Positions 45,561 to 55,440 of a stretch of DNA of 64,000 nucleotides are shown here, one piece after another; the first letter of the stretch is position 1; each line of letters starts with the position of its first letter. The position numbers and the translations under genes are program-made. Where the stretch lies: positions 9,920,633 to 9,984,632 of the forward strand of contig JAKGHH010000006.1 in NCBI GenBank assembly GCA_022828595.1, given 5' to 3'. The notes beneath the pieces were generated by a model. The model did no database searches. It was not told the DNA's origin and was given only the letters and a program-made list of their open reading frames with translations. The DNA comes from Nelumbo lutea (lineage: Eukaryota > Streptophyta > Magnoliopsida > Proteales > Nelumbonaceae).

Positions 45561-46080
45561 CACGAGCAACAACACTATGCAAACTGTGTACATAGAGGAC
45601 TTACCTCGGCCCAACATTCTCGAGGGGCAGAAGAGGTCGCTCTCGTGTCGCAAGCGGAATCGAGCTGGATCAACCCGCTCGCTGGTTTTCTGCTCCACAG
45701 GACCCTACCCATAGAATGCAATGCGGCTCAAAGGGTAAAGCATCAGTCAACCAAGTACGTCCTTATAGACGGACAGTTGTACAAAAGATCCTTCACGGTC
45801 CCTTACATGCGCTGCCTGTGACCATCACAAGTTGAGGACATACTTCGTGACACCCATGAAGGCTTGTGCAGTGGACACTTGGGGGGTAGAGACCTTGCAC
45901 AAAAAGTGTTAAGGCAAGGCTATTATTGGCCCACAATGAAGGCATATGCACTCGAGCTCATCAAAAAGTGTGACAAATGTCAGAGGCATGCCAATATCCA
46001 CCACCAACCTGCTACTGATTTGAAGTACCTCACCAGCCTGTGGGCCTTCACGTAGTGGGGAATCGACATCCTTTGTCCTT
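45561..46080 (+). pseudogene. Gypsy integrase N-terminal part, truncated
   Basis: The zinc-binding GHLGGRDLAQKVLRQGYYWPTM..CDKCQRHAN (45872-46003) is present, and the frame reaches WGIDI near 46070, just at the first catalytic aspartate. Then integrase similarity stops abruptly and antisense-gene sequence begins. The catalytic core is deleted. Confidence 0.85.
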
Positions 46081-47311
46081 GAACTCCTTGATGACACGAT
46101 CTCTCTCCTAAATTCTTGCCTCCTGAATTGCGGTATCAAAGATTTCGGTGCGCTCCTTGATCATCATCTCAAGGCTTTCATTCTCCTGGTGGAGAGTTTC
46201 CTTCTCCCCCTTGAGCTTCTTCTTTTCCACCATTAGCACTAGAATCAGCTCCTCCTGGCTTTGAGCTCCCTTTTTTGCCCTAAGAATTTCACCCCAAGCT
46301 AAGTCCAACTCGCGGTAAAGCTTCTGAGCGTTCTCTTTGGCCTCCCAAACTTGCTTCAAGTGAATCTTAGATTGATAGACCAGCGAGTGGATAGCAGAGT
46401 TCACCTAAAAAAAAAAGCAAGTGTAAGTATAATTGGTAGAAGGACAAGAAAGTAAATGAAGCGGCAGGTACTTACCACCATACAGTAACTAGCTGCTCTT
46501 CCTCTGAGCTGACTTGTTGGCATGTTAGCCCACTCTGCGACCTCCACAAGAAACATTGCACCTTTGCTCTTAAGGAGCCCGAGCCTCAGAGTCATTATGC
46601 TCTCCTTCACTGAGGGAGGCTCAGGCTCAGGCATTGAAGTACCTTCGGGCTCGCAAGTTGGGGTCTCCTCATCCTGATCCTATTTCAGGTCAACAATCGG
46701 AGGTTGGGGGCAAACCTCCTCCCTTGGGAGCTCGGCAGAAGATGGCTTTGGCGCTACGACCTTGGCTTCGATAGAAACCGAAGAGGTAGCCTCCTCTCAA
46801 CAGGACCTTTACGAGGCGTTTCTCTTCTTCCCCTTATGAATGCTCTTTAATAGGTTAGCGGTGTCGATACCCATTATAGCTCCTACAAAAGAGAAGAAAA
46901 AGAGAATTTTTTCAGTCAGCTGTGAACTGAAGTAATTGCAAAACGAAAAAAAGGGAGAAGTAATGTGTGTCGAGGTAGAGGTCTAACAGGAGGACTCATC
47001 CCATCTCACACAAGCTTTTCCTCGGCCAAGAAATCTTCCATCTCAAGGCCAAGGTTCCTCCAAGAATGGATGACTGCCTTGGTCTCTACATCCAGCCTCA
47101 CCCTAGGGTCCTTAATGGCCATCGCCAGTGAGTCGAGAATGGCCATGCTCAAGCCGAGATGGCCCGACATCAGCTAAAGGCATTTCTCCTAAAAGGTTCA
47201 AAGAGGAGCTCTTTAGCAAAGAGCTAGCCTCACCGGCGGGAGCTGAGGACCGCACCTCGACACCCCGGGGCTCACTAGAATCACTAACCTATCTATGCTA
47301 GCACTAGACAT
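46081..47311 (-). pseudogene. Antisense gene of the gypsy element, three visible exons, coiled coil
   Basis: It is read opposite to pol between integrase and the 3' LTR. A start ATG at 47309-47311 opens MSSASIDRL, followed after a frame change by SEPRGVEVRSSAPAGEASSL. A later exon (46882-46476) ends LRGRAASYCMV, and a canonical 71-bp intron (46405-46475, GTAAGT to TTTTTTTAG) leads to VNSAIHSLVYQSKIHLKQVW and a heptad-like coiled coil (EKKKLKGEKETLHQENESLE). The 3' end is cut at about 46081 by the deletion. Tat elements carry antisense frames of uncertain role; I cannot assign a function. Confidence 0.72.
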
Positions 47312-47483
47312 ATTGGACAGGAAAAGGAAAAGGGAACAACCAGTGAAAGAAGACGAACTCACCAAAGAAGGCGATAACGACCTCAGACACAAGGGGAGAG
47401 AATGACGAGATGAAGGACTCAGACACAATCTCAAGAAAGCTCAATTACACAATTTATGGGGAGGATAATGGACCCTTTGGCCT

Positions 47484-47492
47484 CTATTTATA
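47484..47492 (-). promoter_or_regulatory. TATA box for the antisense gene
   Basis: The - strand reads TATAAATAG, a textbook plant TATA box, 173 bp before the antisense ATG at 47311. Downstream of it comes a plausible pyrimidine-rich leader. It lies outside the LTR, so the antisense gene would have its own promoter. Confidence 0.6.
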
Positions 47493-47800
47493 ATCCACCA
47501 CATCCGACAATCGACGGTTGAGATCTGTGCGATCCGACGGCTCCCATGAAATTCAGTTGCACGCTACCCGAGGACAAAATCGGTTGAGAGCACCCTTTGA
47601 CGTCTGTGGAATTTATAAGCAGTGTGATGTATGCGTGTGACCGAGACATGATTTGGGTCATTTGTTGAGCCAGATGATTGAATAGGTCCAACCAACGGCC
47701 CGCCCTCCAAGTCACCTAGACTTCGTGCCAAATCCACCTAGACTCATCATGAACTCCCTGCACCGGGTCAGCACCCCTGGCACAAGGAGTGGGGGGCAAT

Positions 47801-48465
47801 TGATGAAGGGTGATTTGGCACGACCTAGTAAGAAGGGGTCACGTGGACGTGATCTGCTCGAGGGGTGACAACTCAGCCAAAGGAACCCAGTCTACAACAG
47901 TCGGAGCTCGGGTATTCAGTCACCTCGGCCCAAAAACCACCTCGGCGCAAAGACACCTTGACACCCAGCCCAGTTCGGGGCTAAAGAACCGAGGTTCCAG
48001 TTCGGAGCTAAAGAGCCAAAATGCCACATAATCGACTCCAGAAACCTCCCCAATGGACCCCAAATTTCTCGGGATCATGATGGGATTCATCCTCACTTCG
48101 CCTGAATCGGAGGAAAACGATAAACCTTATCAACTGACACATTGCTCTCCTTCAAAAGCAGAACAGATCTTATCTATGCAGCCCGGAGATCCTGGAGCTT
48201 TTTCGTAAGATCCACAACTACTCCACTATATAAGGACATCCAACCCCAAGGAAAAGGTGCGCGTGATTATTTACTCAATAGCACTAAAGCATTCAAGTAT
48301 TCAGCTCGCATCCATAATATAGTACTGACTTAAGCATCGGAGCGATCTCATTGGGTTAGCCACCCCGGGTTCTCTGATCTATTATTTTGCAGCTTGGTCG
48401 AGCTCGCCGTGCAACTGGTATTTGGATCATCTTCCAGCTAGGAGTATCCAGATCGTGCACCATCA
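47801..48465 (+). repeat. 3' LTR of the gypsy element
   Basis: It starts TGATGAAGGGTGATTTGG after the polypurine tract GGAGTGGGGGG (47787-47797) and ends GCACCATCA, 665 bp with TG..CA ends. The TATA box CTATATAAGG is at about 48227-48236. No matching target duplication can be checked, because the 5' LTR has lost its outer end. Confidence 0.92.
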
Positions 48466-49110
48466 CCAACCATGCAAATTAACCCTACTGTTTTTATTTT
48501 TTTATTTTTACTATTTATACTTAGGTTAGATAAGATACCAAAAACTTTATAGAAAAAAATAAATAATAATAATGATGATTATTAGGGTCATTTGGTTTAT
48601 GGGAATAAGGGTCTAGAATTGGAATTGATCATTATGCTTTCAACTGTTTTGTTGAGCAGAATTGGAATTTCATTTCCATTCTTGTTGGAATGGCATTCTC
48701 CCATTTGAGATGGTCATTCTCTCCCCTTCCTTTAAGAATCAAACCCCATTCCAATTTATTCTAATTCCAATTTTACAGGATTTTGATTTCAATTCCAATT
48801 GCAAACCAAACAAACCCTTAATTATGTTTGTTGTGTGAAGTCTGTGGTCCACACTACATGGTACACTCAAACTCGAATTAGTTAACCTATTCAAAAGTTA
48901 CAATGCCATTTTTTTCTGTTTTCATCCCAATCCAAAATACACCCTAATTCTCTTGTTAAACCATTCACAAGTCTTTCAATGGCTTGCATGTAATGCTGTC
49001 AATGAAGAGCTAGTTAGCTGTTGGTAGAGGTGTTCATCAAAAACCGAAATACGACAAATCAAACAAAAAATCTGATTAATTGAATCGGTGGCTTCTGTTT
49101 TAGTTAATCA
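48466..49110. other. Intergenic DNA, no gene seen
   Basis: It contains a degenerate inverted repeat built of GGAATTGGAATT-type words (about 48596-48820), probably an old MITE. No gene. Confidence 0.45.
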
Positions 49111-49141
<31 letters not shown>

Positions 49142-49150
49142 TGTATGTAT
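49111..49150. repeat. (ATGT)n microsatellite
   Basis: About ten ATGT units stand immediately left of the gene-capturing element. Such tracts are often length-variable between individuals. Confidence 0.9.
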
Positions 49151-49426
49151 TTGTTTATAACAAGGTTTTAAAACTGACTCAAAAACAGAACCATTCTAGG
49201 CACCATTTTTTAGTTCGACGGTTCAACCATCCAAGTCGAACAGTTCGGCCCATGGCATCATAAATAAATTAAAAAACAAAAAAATATTTAAATATAATAA
49301 AAAATAACATAAAACTTAAATGAAATACAAAATATAAATAGAAAAATATAGGAAAAGAACAACATATGAAAAAATTAAAATATCTAAATATAAAAATAAT
49401 AAATATAGAAAATACAAAAAAATACG

Positions 49427-49640
49427 AATGGCCAATACCCAACAAAGTTCACGAATATCATGCAATCTCTTCCACTCAATCATCCCAGAAGCCCAGCACT
49501 TGGTTGTCCAGTCAATAGTCTTCTTTGACCAAAACCTTCTGATAGCATCCTTCTCCATTGGGCCAACTTGTTCACCATCCTTGTCAATGAACATCCATTT
49601 CTTGAGTGGTTCCATGAAAGCAGTTGCAGCTAGCGAATTC
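49427..49640 (-). pseudogene. Captured GRV2/KAM2 (RME-8, DNAJC13)-like exon with GYF-like motif
   Basis: The frame reads KKWMFIDKDGEQVGPMEKDA, then IDWTTKCWASGMIEWKRL and HDIRELCWVLAIR. As I recall it, the plant endosomal J-protein GRV2/KAM2 has the same GxQVGPxxKD..IDWTTxCWASGMxDWKxLRDIRELRWAL segment. Similarity starts and stops abruptly: past AIR it becomes AT-rich sequence reading IFLYFLYLLFLYL. It is therefore a fragment of a few dozen codons and not a gene. Confidence 0.7.
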
Positions 49641-50004
49641 GATTGCAAAGGAATAGGGGTTCTCTCTGAAGCTTCATGAGAAACTATCAGAAGATCTACA
49701 ACTAACATCCACCCACCGACTAAGACACAACCTCTGACTCTACAGTGGCTCAACCTCAAAATTGAAAAACAGGGGATGCCTCAACCTTAGATTTTGTAGT
49801 GGCTTTCGGCTCCAATGGAGTGATCACCAATGCAAATGGTAATTCGGTTCCTTGAAAAATCATAATCATAGTATTGCAAAAAAAAAGAGACTTAATTAAA
49901 AATCATTAAAATGGCTAAATGAGAGATAAAAACTGAAATTTAAAGTTCTAAACTGAATAATGGTGGTTCTGAACTGAACAGTAGTTGCCGGCTCACTTAG
50001 TTAC

Positions 50005-50220
50005 CTGAAAAATCATAGTGGTCACTAGAGCCATTCCTTTCAAGATGTGCTTGAGAAAGAGTGAAAGACTTGAAAGTCGAAGCTTTAGCCGCCGGCTACC
50101 GCTGCAACTTTGGTCGCCGGCGGGTGCTGGCTCAGATTCTGGAAAGGGTGGTGCCGGTGTATCGCCGTCGTCGTCTTTGGTGAACGTCTAAAGGCTTTTG
50201 GTTTTGGGTTTGGCAAAACA
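50005..50220 (-). pseudogene. GC-rich exon-like fragment inside the capturing element
   Basis: On the - strand an open frame reads TFTKDDDGDTPAPPFPESEP through FLKHILKGMALVTTMIFQ and stops at a canonical donor TTTTCAG|GTAACT (exon end 50005). An acceptor-like TTTTCAAG with GAACCGAATTACC stands near 49855. Base composition is far richer in GC than the neighbourhood. The source gene is not recognised, and it may differ from that of the GYF-like exon. Confidence 0.45.
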
Positions 50221-50533
50221 AAACCCTAAGAGGCTAAGACTTTCGAAGGTAAGAAGGTTAGATATTAGAATATATTTGGTGTTTTATTTTTTGTTTTATT
50301 TTTATTTTAAAATAAAAAAAAAAACAAAACTTATAAAATACTGAACCGCTAACTATTGACTGGGTCGAATGGGTCGATAGTTCAACCGGCTGGGTCGACG
50401 ATTTTTTGACTTTTTCAACGTTTGTTCACTAAATGACGGTTAAGATAAACCCAGAACCGTTCAAGTGACCGGTTTCCAGTCTGAATGGTCTGACCATCTG
50501 AGTCAATGACGGTTCAAAAATGTTGATTTATAA

Positions 50534-51382
50534 TATATCTTATAAGTTTACAATTAAGTTTCGATTTTTCATTTTCCAAAAACCAAAAGATCGGTTCGGT
50601 TTAGAGAAAAGCTCAATTATTTGATTATCCGAACCATGAACACCCCTTACTATGGCTTACCTAGTTCCAAGTTTCCAAATGGTTGAGATTAAGTTCAACT
50701 TGGGGGTCTCAAGGCCTGCCAACCTGCCACCCAAGTTGGAGCCCAAACTGAGTCCATTTTGGCTAAAGGAACTGCACCAAGGTGGCACTGTTTCATATAA
50801 ATATATGATATAATTAATCCATGCTAGCATAGTTTTCCTTTATTTTAATGCTTGTAATACATGATCCATCAATTGCCCAGATCTCATACAAGCAAAAGTT
50901 TTGCGGAGAACTACGGATACACCCGATGCAGAACTCTGAATTCCAGCCCCCCCCCCTCTACTACTAGCCCTCTCCCCCCTATAAATCACATTCTGCCCGT
51001 GAGTTTAGCATCAATTTACGGTCAGGATGCATTCCCCCGGTACTATGGGGCTATAAAATTCTGATCTGGGTTGATTGGTTATCCTTCCAAAATTTTATTC
51101 ACATAGCATCCAGCCGTGAAGCGGCACATTAGGAATATATCCCATACATATATGTACAATTTATAGGGAGATGTTCTCAATGTATGACTGGATGCCCTTG
51201 CTTTCAGAGTGTTTATAGAGTTTTTGCTTGCAAGAGATCCATGTACAACAATTAGGATTGATCTTTGTAGTTTTTCAGAGTCCAACTTTCATGGAGTAAA
51301 AGTTAAATCAAAGAAACTGATTTGAGCCAAACTCTAGCAAGCTAATGCAAAAATAGAGCCCAGTAGGCAGTAGGTTAGTATC
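50534..51382. other. Intergenic DNA, no gene seen
   Basis: No coding domain. A C run is at 50949-50957. Nothing else is recognised. Confidence 0.45.
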
Positions 51383-51484
51383 AAGGTTCAAAGTATCGAT
51401 ACGATATGAATCCGGTATACTTATTTACAGGTATTTTCGAAAACCTTTGCCAGTACAAAGAGGTGTATCGATACACTGAACCAT
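51383..51484. mobile_element. MITE of the GGTTCAAAGTATCGATAC family, copy 2 (short)
   Basis: It begins AAGGTTCAAAGTATCGATAC and ends with inverted GTGTATCGATACACTGAACC. It is only about 100 bp, an internally deleted relative of the copies at 26903 and 56805. Confidence 0.7.
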
Positions 51485-53811
51485 GCTGGGCCGGTACCTA
51501 ATATGGGTCTCATACACCTATAGGATCAAGATTTAGATCTTTTATACATGCTTAATAAATCTCCAAAAATATTTAATTATCTATTAACGAAAGACTGAAC
51601 ATCTCATTCACATGGGGCAGAAGCTCTGTATATTCACTTGAGGATTTATGCTAGTAGGTAAACCTGGTGGAAAAACATTTGCTCCTCAATCCTTCAAAAC
51701 ACCCCACTCCATTGATGGGCATATAACAAATATTGCATTTAAGGCTTGAAGATCTTTTCTTCCTTCATTTTTTTGTCTGTCAGTTGTGTGTTTTGAAGGA
51801 GCTTGCATCCTTAATTTAAGAGCCAAAATAAACTCGACCAGAGTAGTGCCAATGACCACAGTTTAGGTGGTAGATTGTATAGGTGCAAATAGGGCTGCAA
51901 CTTGAGTGGGCTTAGGCTGAAATAGACCTGCCCAGGGGACCTGGGCTTGATATGAAGAGGTTCAACTAAATTGGGCCCATATAGGGTTGGAAGAAGTAAA
52001 TCCAATTCCAACCCTAATATATTGGGTTGGAAGAAAGGAATCTCTTCTCTCAAAGGAAATGGATTGAAAGGAATGCACATTTCCCTGATTATTACTAAAT
52101 ACTAAAGTTTTCTTAATATTTAATTGTTTGTATATTGTAAATAATGCTTCACATCAAGGAGCTAGATGATAACTCAGTAATGCTTCACGTTCCAAATTCC
52201 AATATACAATATCGTTGGGATGGGATGGGATGTGCTGTAACTGGTTACTTATTACACGCACTTACTCTGATTCTTGAATTGTCAGTTTTGTCACGACTCA
52301 CGAATTCCAATATACAATATCCGATGCATTACCATTAAGCAAATGGAACAAATGTTAGCAAGCACGATTTCTTTGTCTTAATCGCTGACGTGGCAACTTT
52401 ATGTTATAGAATTGCCTTACACCACCACCGCCCAAATTATACAAAAGTATATACACATTCGATGTCAAATCAACTTATCAACCTGCCCACCCTGACGTGG
52501 CAACTCTATATCAAAGATGACATGTATTCGTATTGACATTCTGACTCAGAAAAAATACTTGTTGGTCCTTTGGTCGACAAGAATAGACAGAGAGAACAAG
52601 GTAAAAAAAACATGATAATAGAGTAAAAAATTAATGCTGAGGGGGTAGAATTCTTTCCAAAGAAAACAACACTGGATAAAGTGGCATTTGCCATCTAAAT
52701 ACTTCCAAAAATCCAACCATACATTCCAGAAATCGGACAGAAAAAATGAAGCCATCCACGATTTCGACCTAAAAAAGACAAAAAACTAAGTGCGTATTAC
52801 AGTTGCAGCGCAGTGCTTCTGAGTTCTGATTCCTCATTAGTCCATGAGCAGAGCACAGGCTGCACAGCCAATATCTTGTTTTATTTTGATTAATTACATT
52901 GTATAGTTATTACCTTACACACTTTGGGCCAGCCCCAATTTATTACAAACGTGCCTTAATCGACGTTAGATACAAATAGTTTTGAGTTTTGAATAGGTAA
53001 GAGAAGTGTAATTTTGAAATTAATAATCAAAATAGCCTATTTAAATCCCTTTTCCTTGTGATTGGACATCATTGTTCATTTTATGACAGAAATAGTTCCT
53101 GCCATCCCGTTTCCGAAAAAGAGAGATTTAGAACACAGTCATTATAATCCTTTTTTTAGTTATTCAATTCATAACAAAGAGGGATTTAGACTGTCATTGG
53201 TGAGGATCACAACCAAGGTAAAATGGTCTCAAAAATATTAAAAGGGTAATTTTGATATTTTTAAAAATTTTAAATTATACATATTGTCAGGTGATATAAA
53301 TAACTAACGAACTGATAATGATGCTACTAAATTGACAAATTTTCAAGAATTTAGAAACCATATATTTTAAAGTTTGGAGAACTCATCTTAACCCTAAACG
53401 GCAAAGAACAATATCTATCATCTTTGTAGAACACCTTTAATCCAAGATCAAGCCCTGGTGAACAACAAGATTGCGAGGCTTTCTAGTGGTAGTTATATCA
53501 GGGAGTATCTCAGAAACTATGATGTACATTAAATGATGTTATTGTTTTAGTTTCTTGCGAACTATTTTGGGAACTAGTTTGCTTTCCTACTGATTTTTTA
53601 GTTGGTAGTATTTGTTGTTATATTAGTTTACTGGTTTTAGTAAGATTTTAGTTTAACTTCTTGTTAGTCTAGTCGGGTATGCCCTGTCCATGTCTTTTCT
53701 AATACAGTGATATGACCTTTATTTTTTGAAATCTGCTTTGGTTTGGGGTGTCGTCCACCATCTCGAACGGGAGTCTCAAAAAAACTTACTAATTATTTAG
53801 AACTGAAGAAA
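51485..53811. other. Intergenic DNA, no gene seen
   Basis: Short direct repeats are present: ATTCCAATATACAATATC at 52197-52214 and 52304-52321, and CTGACGTGGCAACT at 52385-52398 and 52492-52505. No gene-like frame. Confidence 0.45.
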
Positions 53812-53816
53812 CTTTA

Positions 53817-54171
53817 GGATGTAAATCAGTTCTCTAAAATTGATGTAAACTTGGAAAAATTAGAGAGAAAAGAGGAAGAGAAGAAGAGAATAGCAGTACA
53901 AAATAAAGATGATGGAGAAAAGAAGAGGAAGAAGAAGAAGAGTTCGAGTATCTCTTCCCTCCCTTCTCTAATCCTTTTACTAAATTCAATCTTAGCATAC
54001 TTACAAGTATACCCTTAAGTGGGTGGCCAGTTAAGTAGTAACATAAAGAGAACTAGCAAAGAAGAAATAACAGGCCCATTAAAATAGGCTCATTAGCCCT
54101 TAACTAACAGATAAATAAAAAACATACTACAAGAAAAGATACTAGGGCCCATTCGGCCCAGTCTCTTTACA
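53817..54171 (-). repeat. 3' LTR of element E
   Basis: On the - strand it runs from TGTAAAGAGACTGG to ATTTACATCC, 355 bp. About 45 bp near 53965-54015 are absent from the sister LTR. The inner edge meets TTGAAGGGAAG, the polypurine tract. Confidence 0.9.
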
Positions 54172-55440
54172 CTTCCCTTCAAGCTGAGCATAAATGTCAA
54201 TCATGCCCAGCTTGCTTATATAATGTGTTAGTTTTCCTCTCGAAACTCTCTTGGTCAAAATATCAATCAACTGTTTTTCTGAGGTGATGAATGTCAAATA
54301 AACTTCTCTTGAGGAAACTCTTTCCCGTATAAAATGTTTATCAACCTCAACGTGCTTAGTTCTATCATGTTCAACAGGATTATGTGCAATATTGGTAGCT
54401 ACTTGGTTGTTACAAAAAAAACATCATTGGCTTCTCATAGTTAACCCCAAATTCTTCTAAAAGGAATCATAGTCATAGTAATTCTGACACACCATGTGCC
54501 ATTGCCCTGTATTCTGCTTCAGTAGAGGATCTAGCAACTACAGACTGTTTCTTACTCCTCCATGAAACAAAGTTGCCTACCACCAAAGCACAATAACTCA
54601 TGGTGGATCTCCTATCATTAATACATCTTGCCCAATCAGCACTAGTATATGTTTCTACCTTCATGTGTCCATGTTTGGCAAATAGAATACATTTCCCTAG
54701 AGTACATTTCAAGTAACACAAAACTCTTTCTACAACAATTAAATGAGTATCTCTAGGAGAATGCATAAATTGACTAATAACACTCACTGCATAGGAAATG
54801 TCTAGCCGAGTCATGTAGAGATATAACAACTTACCGAGCAGTTTCAAAAGCACTCCCCTATCAGATAAAAGTTCACCATCTATAGCAGAAAGCTTATGAT
54901 TGGGATCAATAGGAGTTGAGGCTGGTTTAGCACCAAGCTTAACAGTCTCAACAATGAGGTCAATGACATATTTATGCTGAGAAATGAAGATACCATCCTT
55001 AGATCTAGAAACTTTAATGCCCAAAAAATATCGGAGATCTCCTAAATCATTGATATCAAATTCAAAGTTAAGAAATCTTTTGAGTTTACTGACCTCTTGG
55101 GTGTCATTACCCGTGATGACAATATCATCGACATAAACTATCAGAAATGTCACCAGAGAGCCACTTTTTTTCAAGAACAAGGTATGGTCAGATTGAGTTT
55201 GTGTGTAACAAAATGAAACAAGAGCAACTTTGAACCTCTCAAACCAATCTTGAGGAGACTATTTAAGACCATAAATGGATTTATGTAGTTTACACACATT
55301 CCCTTGCATTTCCTTTCCATACACCCCCGGAGGAAAAGACATATAGACCTCTTCATATAGATCTCCATTCAATAAAGCATTTTTAACATCAAACTAGTAG
55401 AGAGGCCAATAAAAAATAGTAGCTAGAGATAACGAAACCC
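54172..55440 (-). pseudogene. Element E: reverse transcriptase and RNase H remnant
   Basis: The longest open part, 55180-54473, shows LIVYVDDIVITGND with an intact YVDD, RYFLGIKVSRS, then RNase H TSADWARCINDRRSTMSYCA and ARSSTEAEYRAMAHGVSELL. The upstream RT blocks ([14 protein letters not shown], SIYGLK, DWFERF, 55190-55390) hold stops. DADWAG is changed to SADWAR, so RNase H has lost a key aspartate. Confidence 0.88.

Larger units (their letters stand above)
41220..48465 (+). mobile_element. Decayed Ty3/gypsy element, Tat type, with antisense gene
   Basis: LTRs at 41220-41820 (5' end missing) and 47801-48465 flank gag, protease, RT, RNase H, a second RNase H and integrase on the + strand, the Ty3 order, and then an antisense reading unit. 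A second archaeal-type RNase H and an antisense gene after integrase are known from the Tat lineage (Grande, Retand, RIRE2). Many stops, an internal RT rearrangement and a deletion joining integrase to the antisense gene make it non-functional. LTRs differ by very roughly 10%, so it is much older than the copia at 1959-7772. Confidence 0.92.
49161..50526. mobile_element. Transposon-like unit carrying host exon fragments
   Basis: Both ends belong to the dispersed AACGGTT family: the left about 100 bp (GGTTTTAAAACTGACTC, GTTCGACGGTTCAACC) and the right about 180 bp in inverted sense (CCGGTTTCCAGTCTG, GACGGTTCAAAAATG). TTTATAA stands at 49154-49160 and 50527-50533 and may be a target duplication. 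Between the ends lie, on the - strand, a GC-rich exon-like piece (50005-50220), an AT-rich intron-like gap and a GYF-like exon (49427-49640). This is the layout of a Pack-type element, but no transposase or exact inverted ends prove the class. Confidence 0.6.

Noticed and set aside
47213..47434. - strand 73-codon frame before the antisense gene start, considered as the true N-terminus
   Set aside because: The better start is the internal ATG at 47311, whose downstream text (after one frame change) reads as a coherent Ser/Ala-rich N-terminus. The upstream part is Ser/Leu low-complexity leader.
51811..52080. 89-codon - strand frame
   Set aside because: It is made of the AGGTTCAACTAAATTGGGCCC-type words common in degenerate intergenic repeats. 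No domain.
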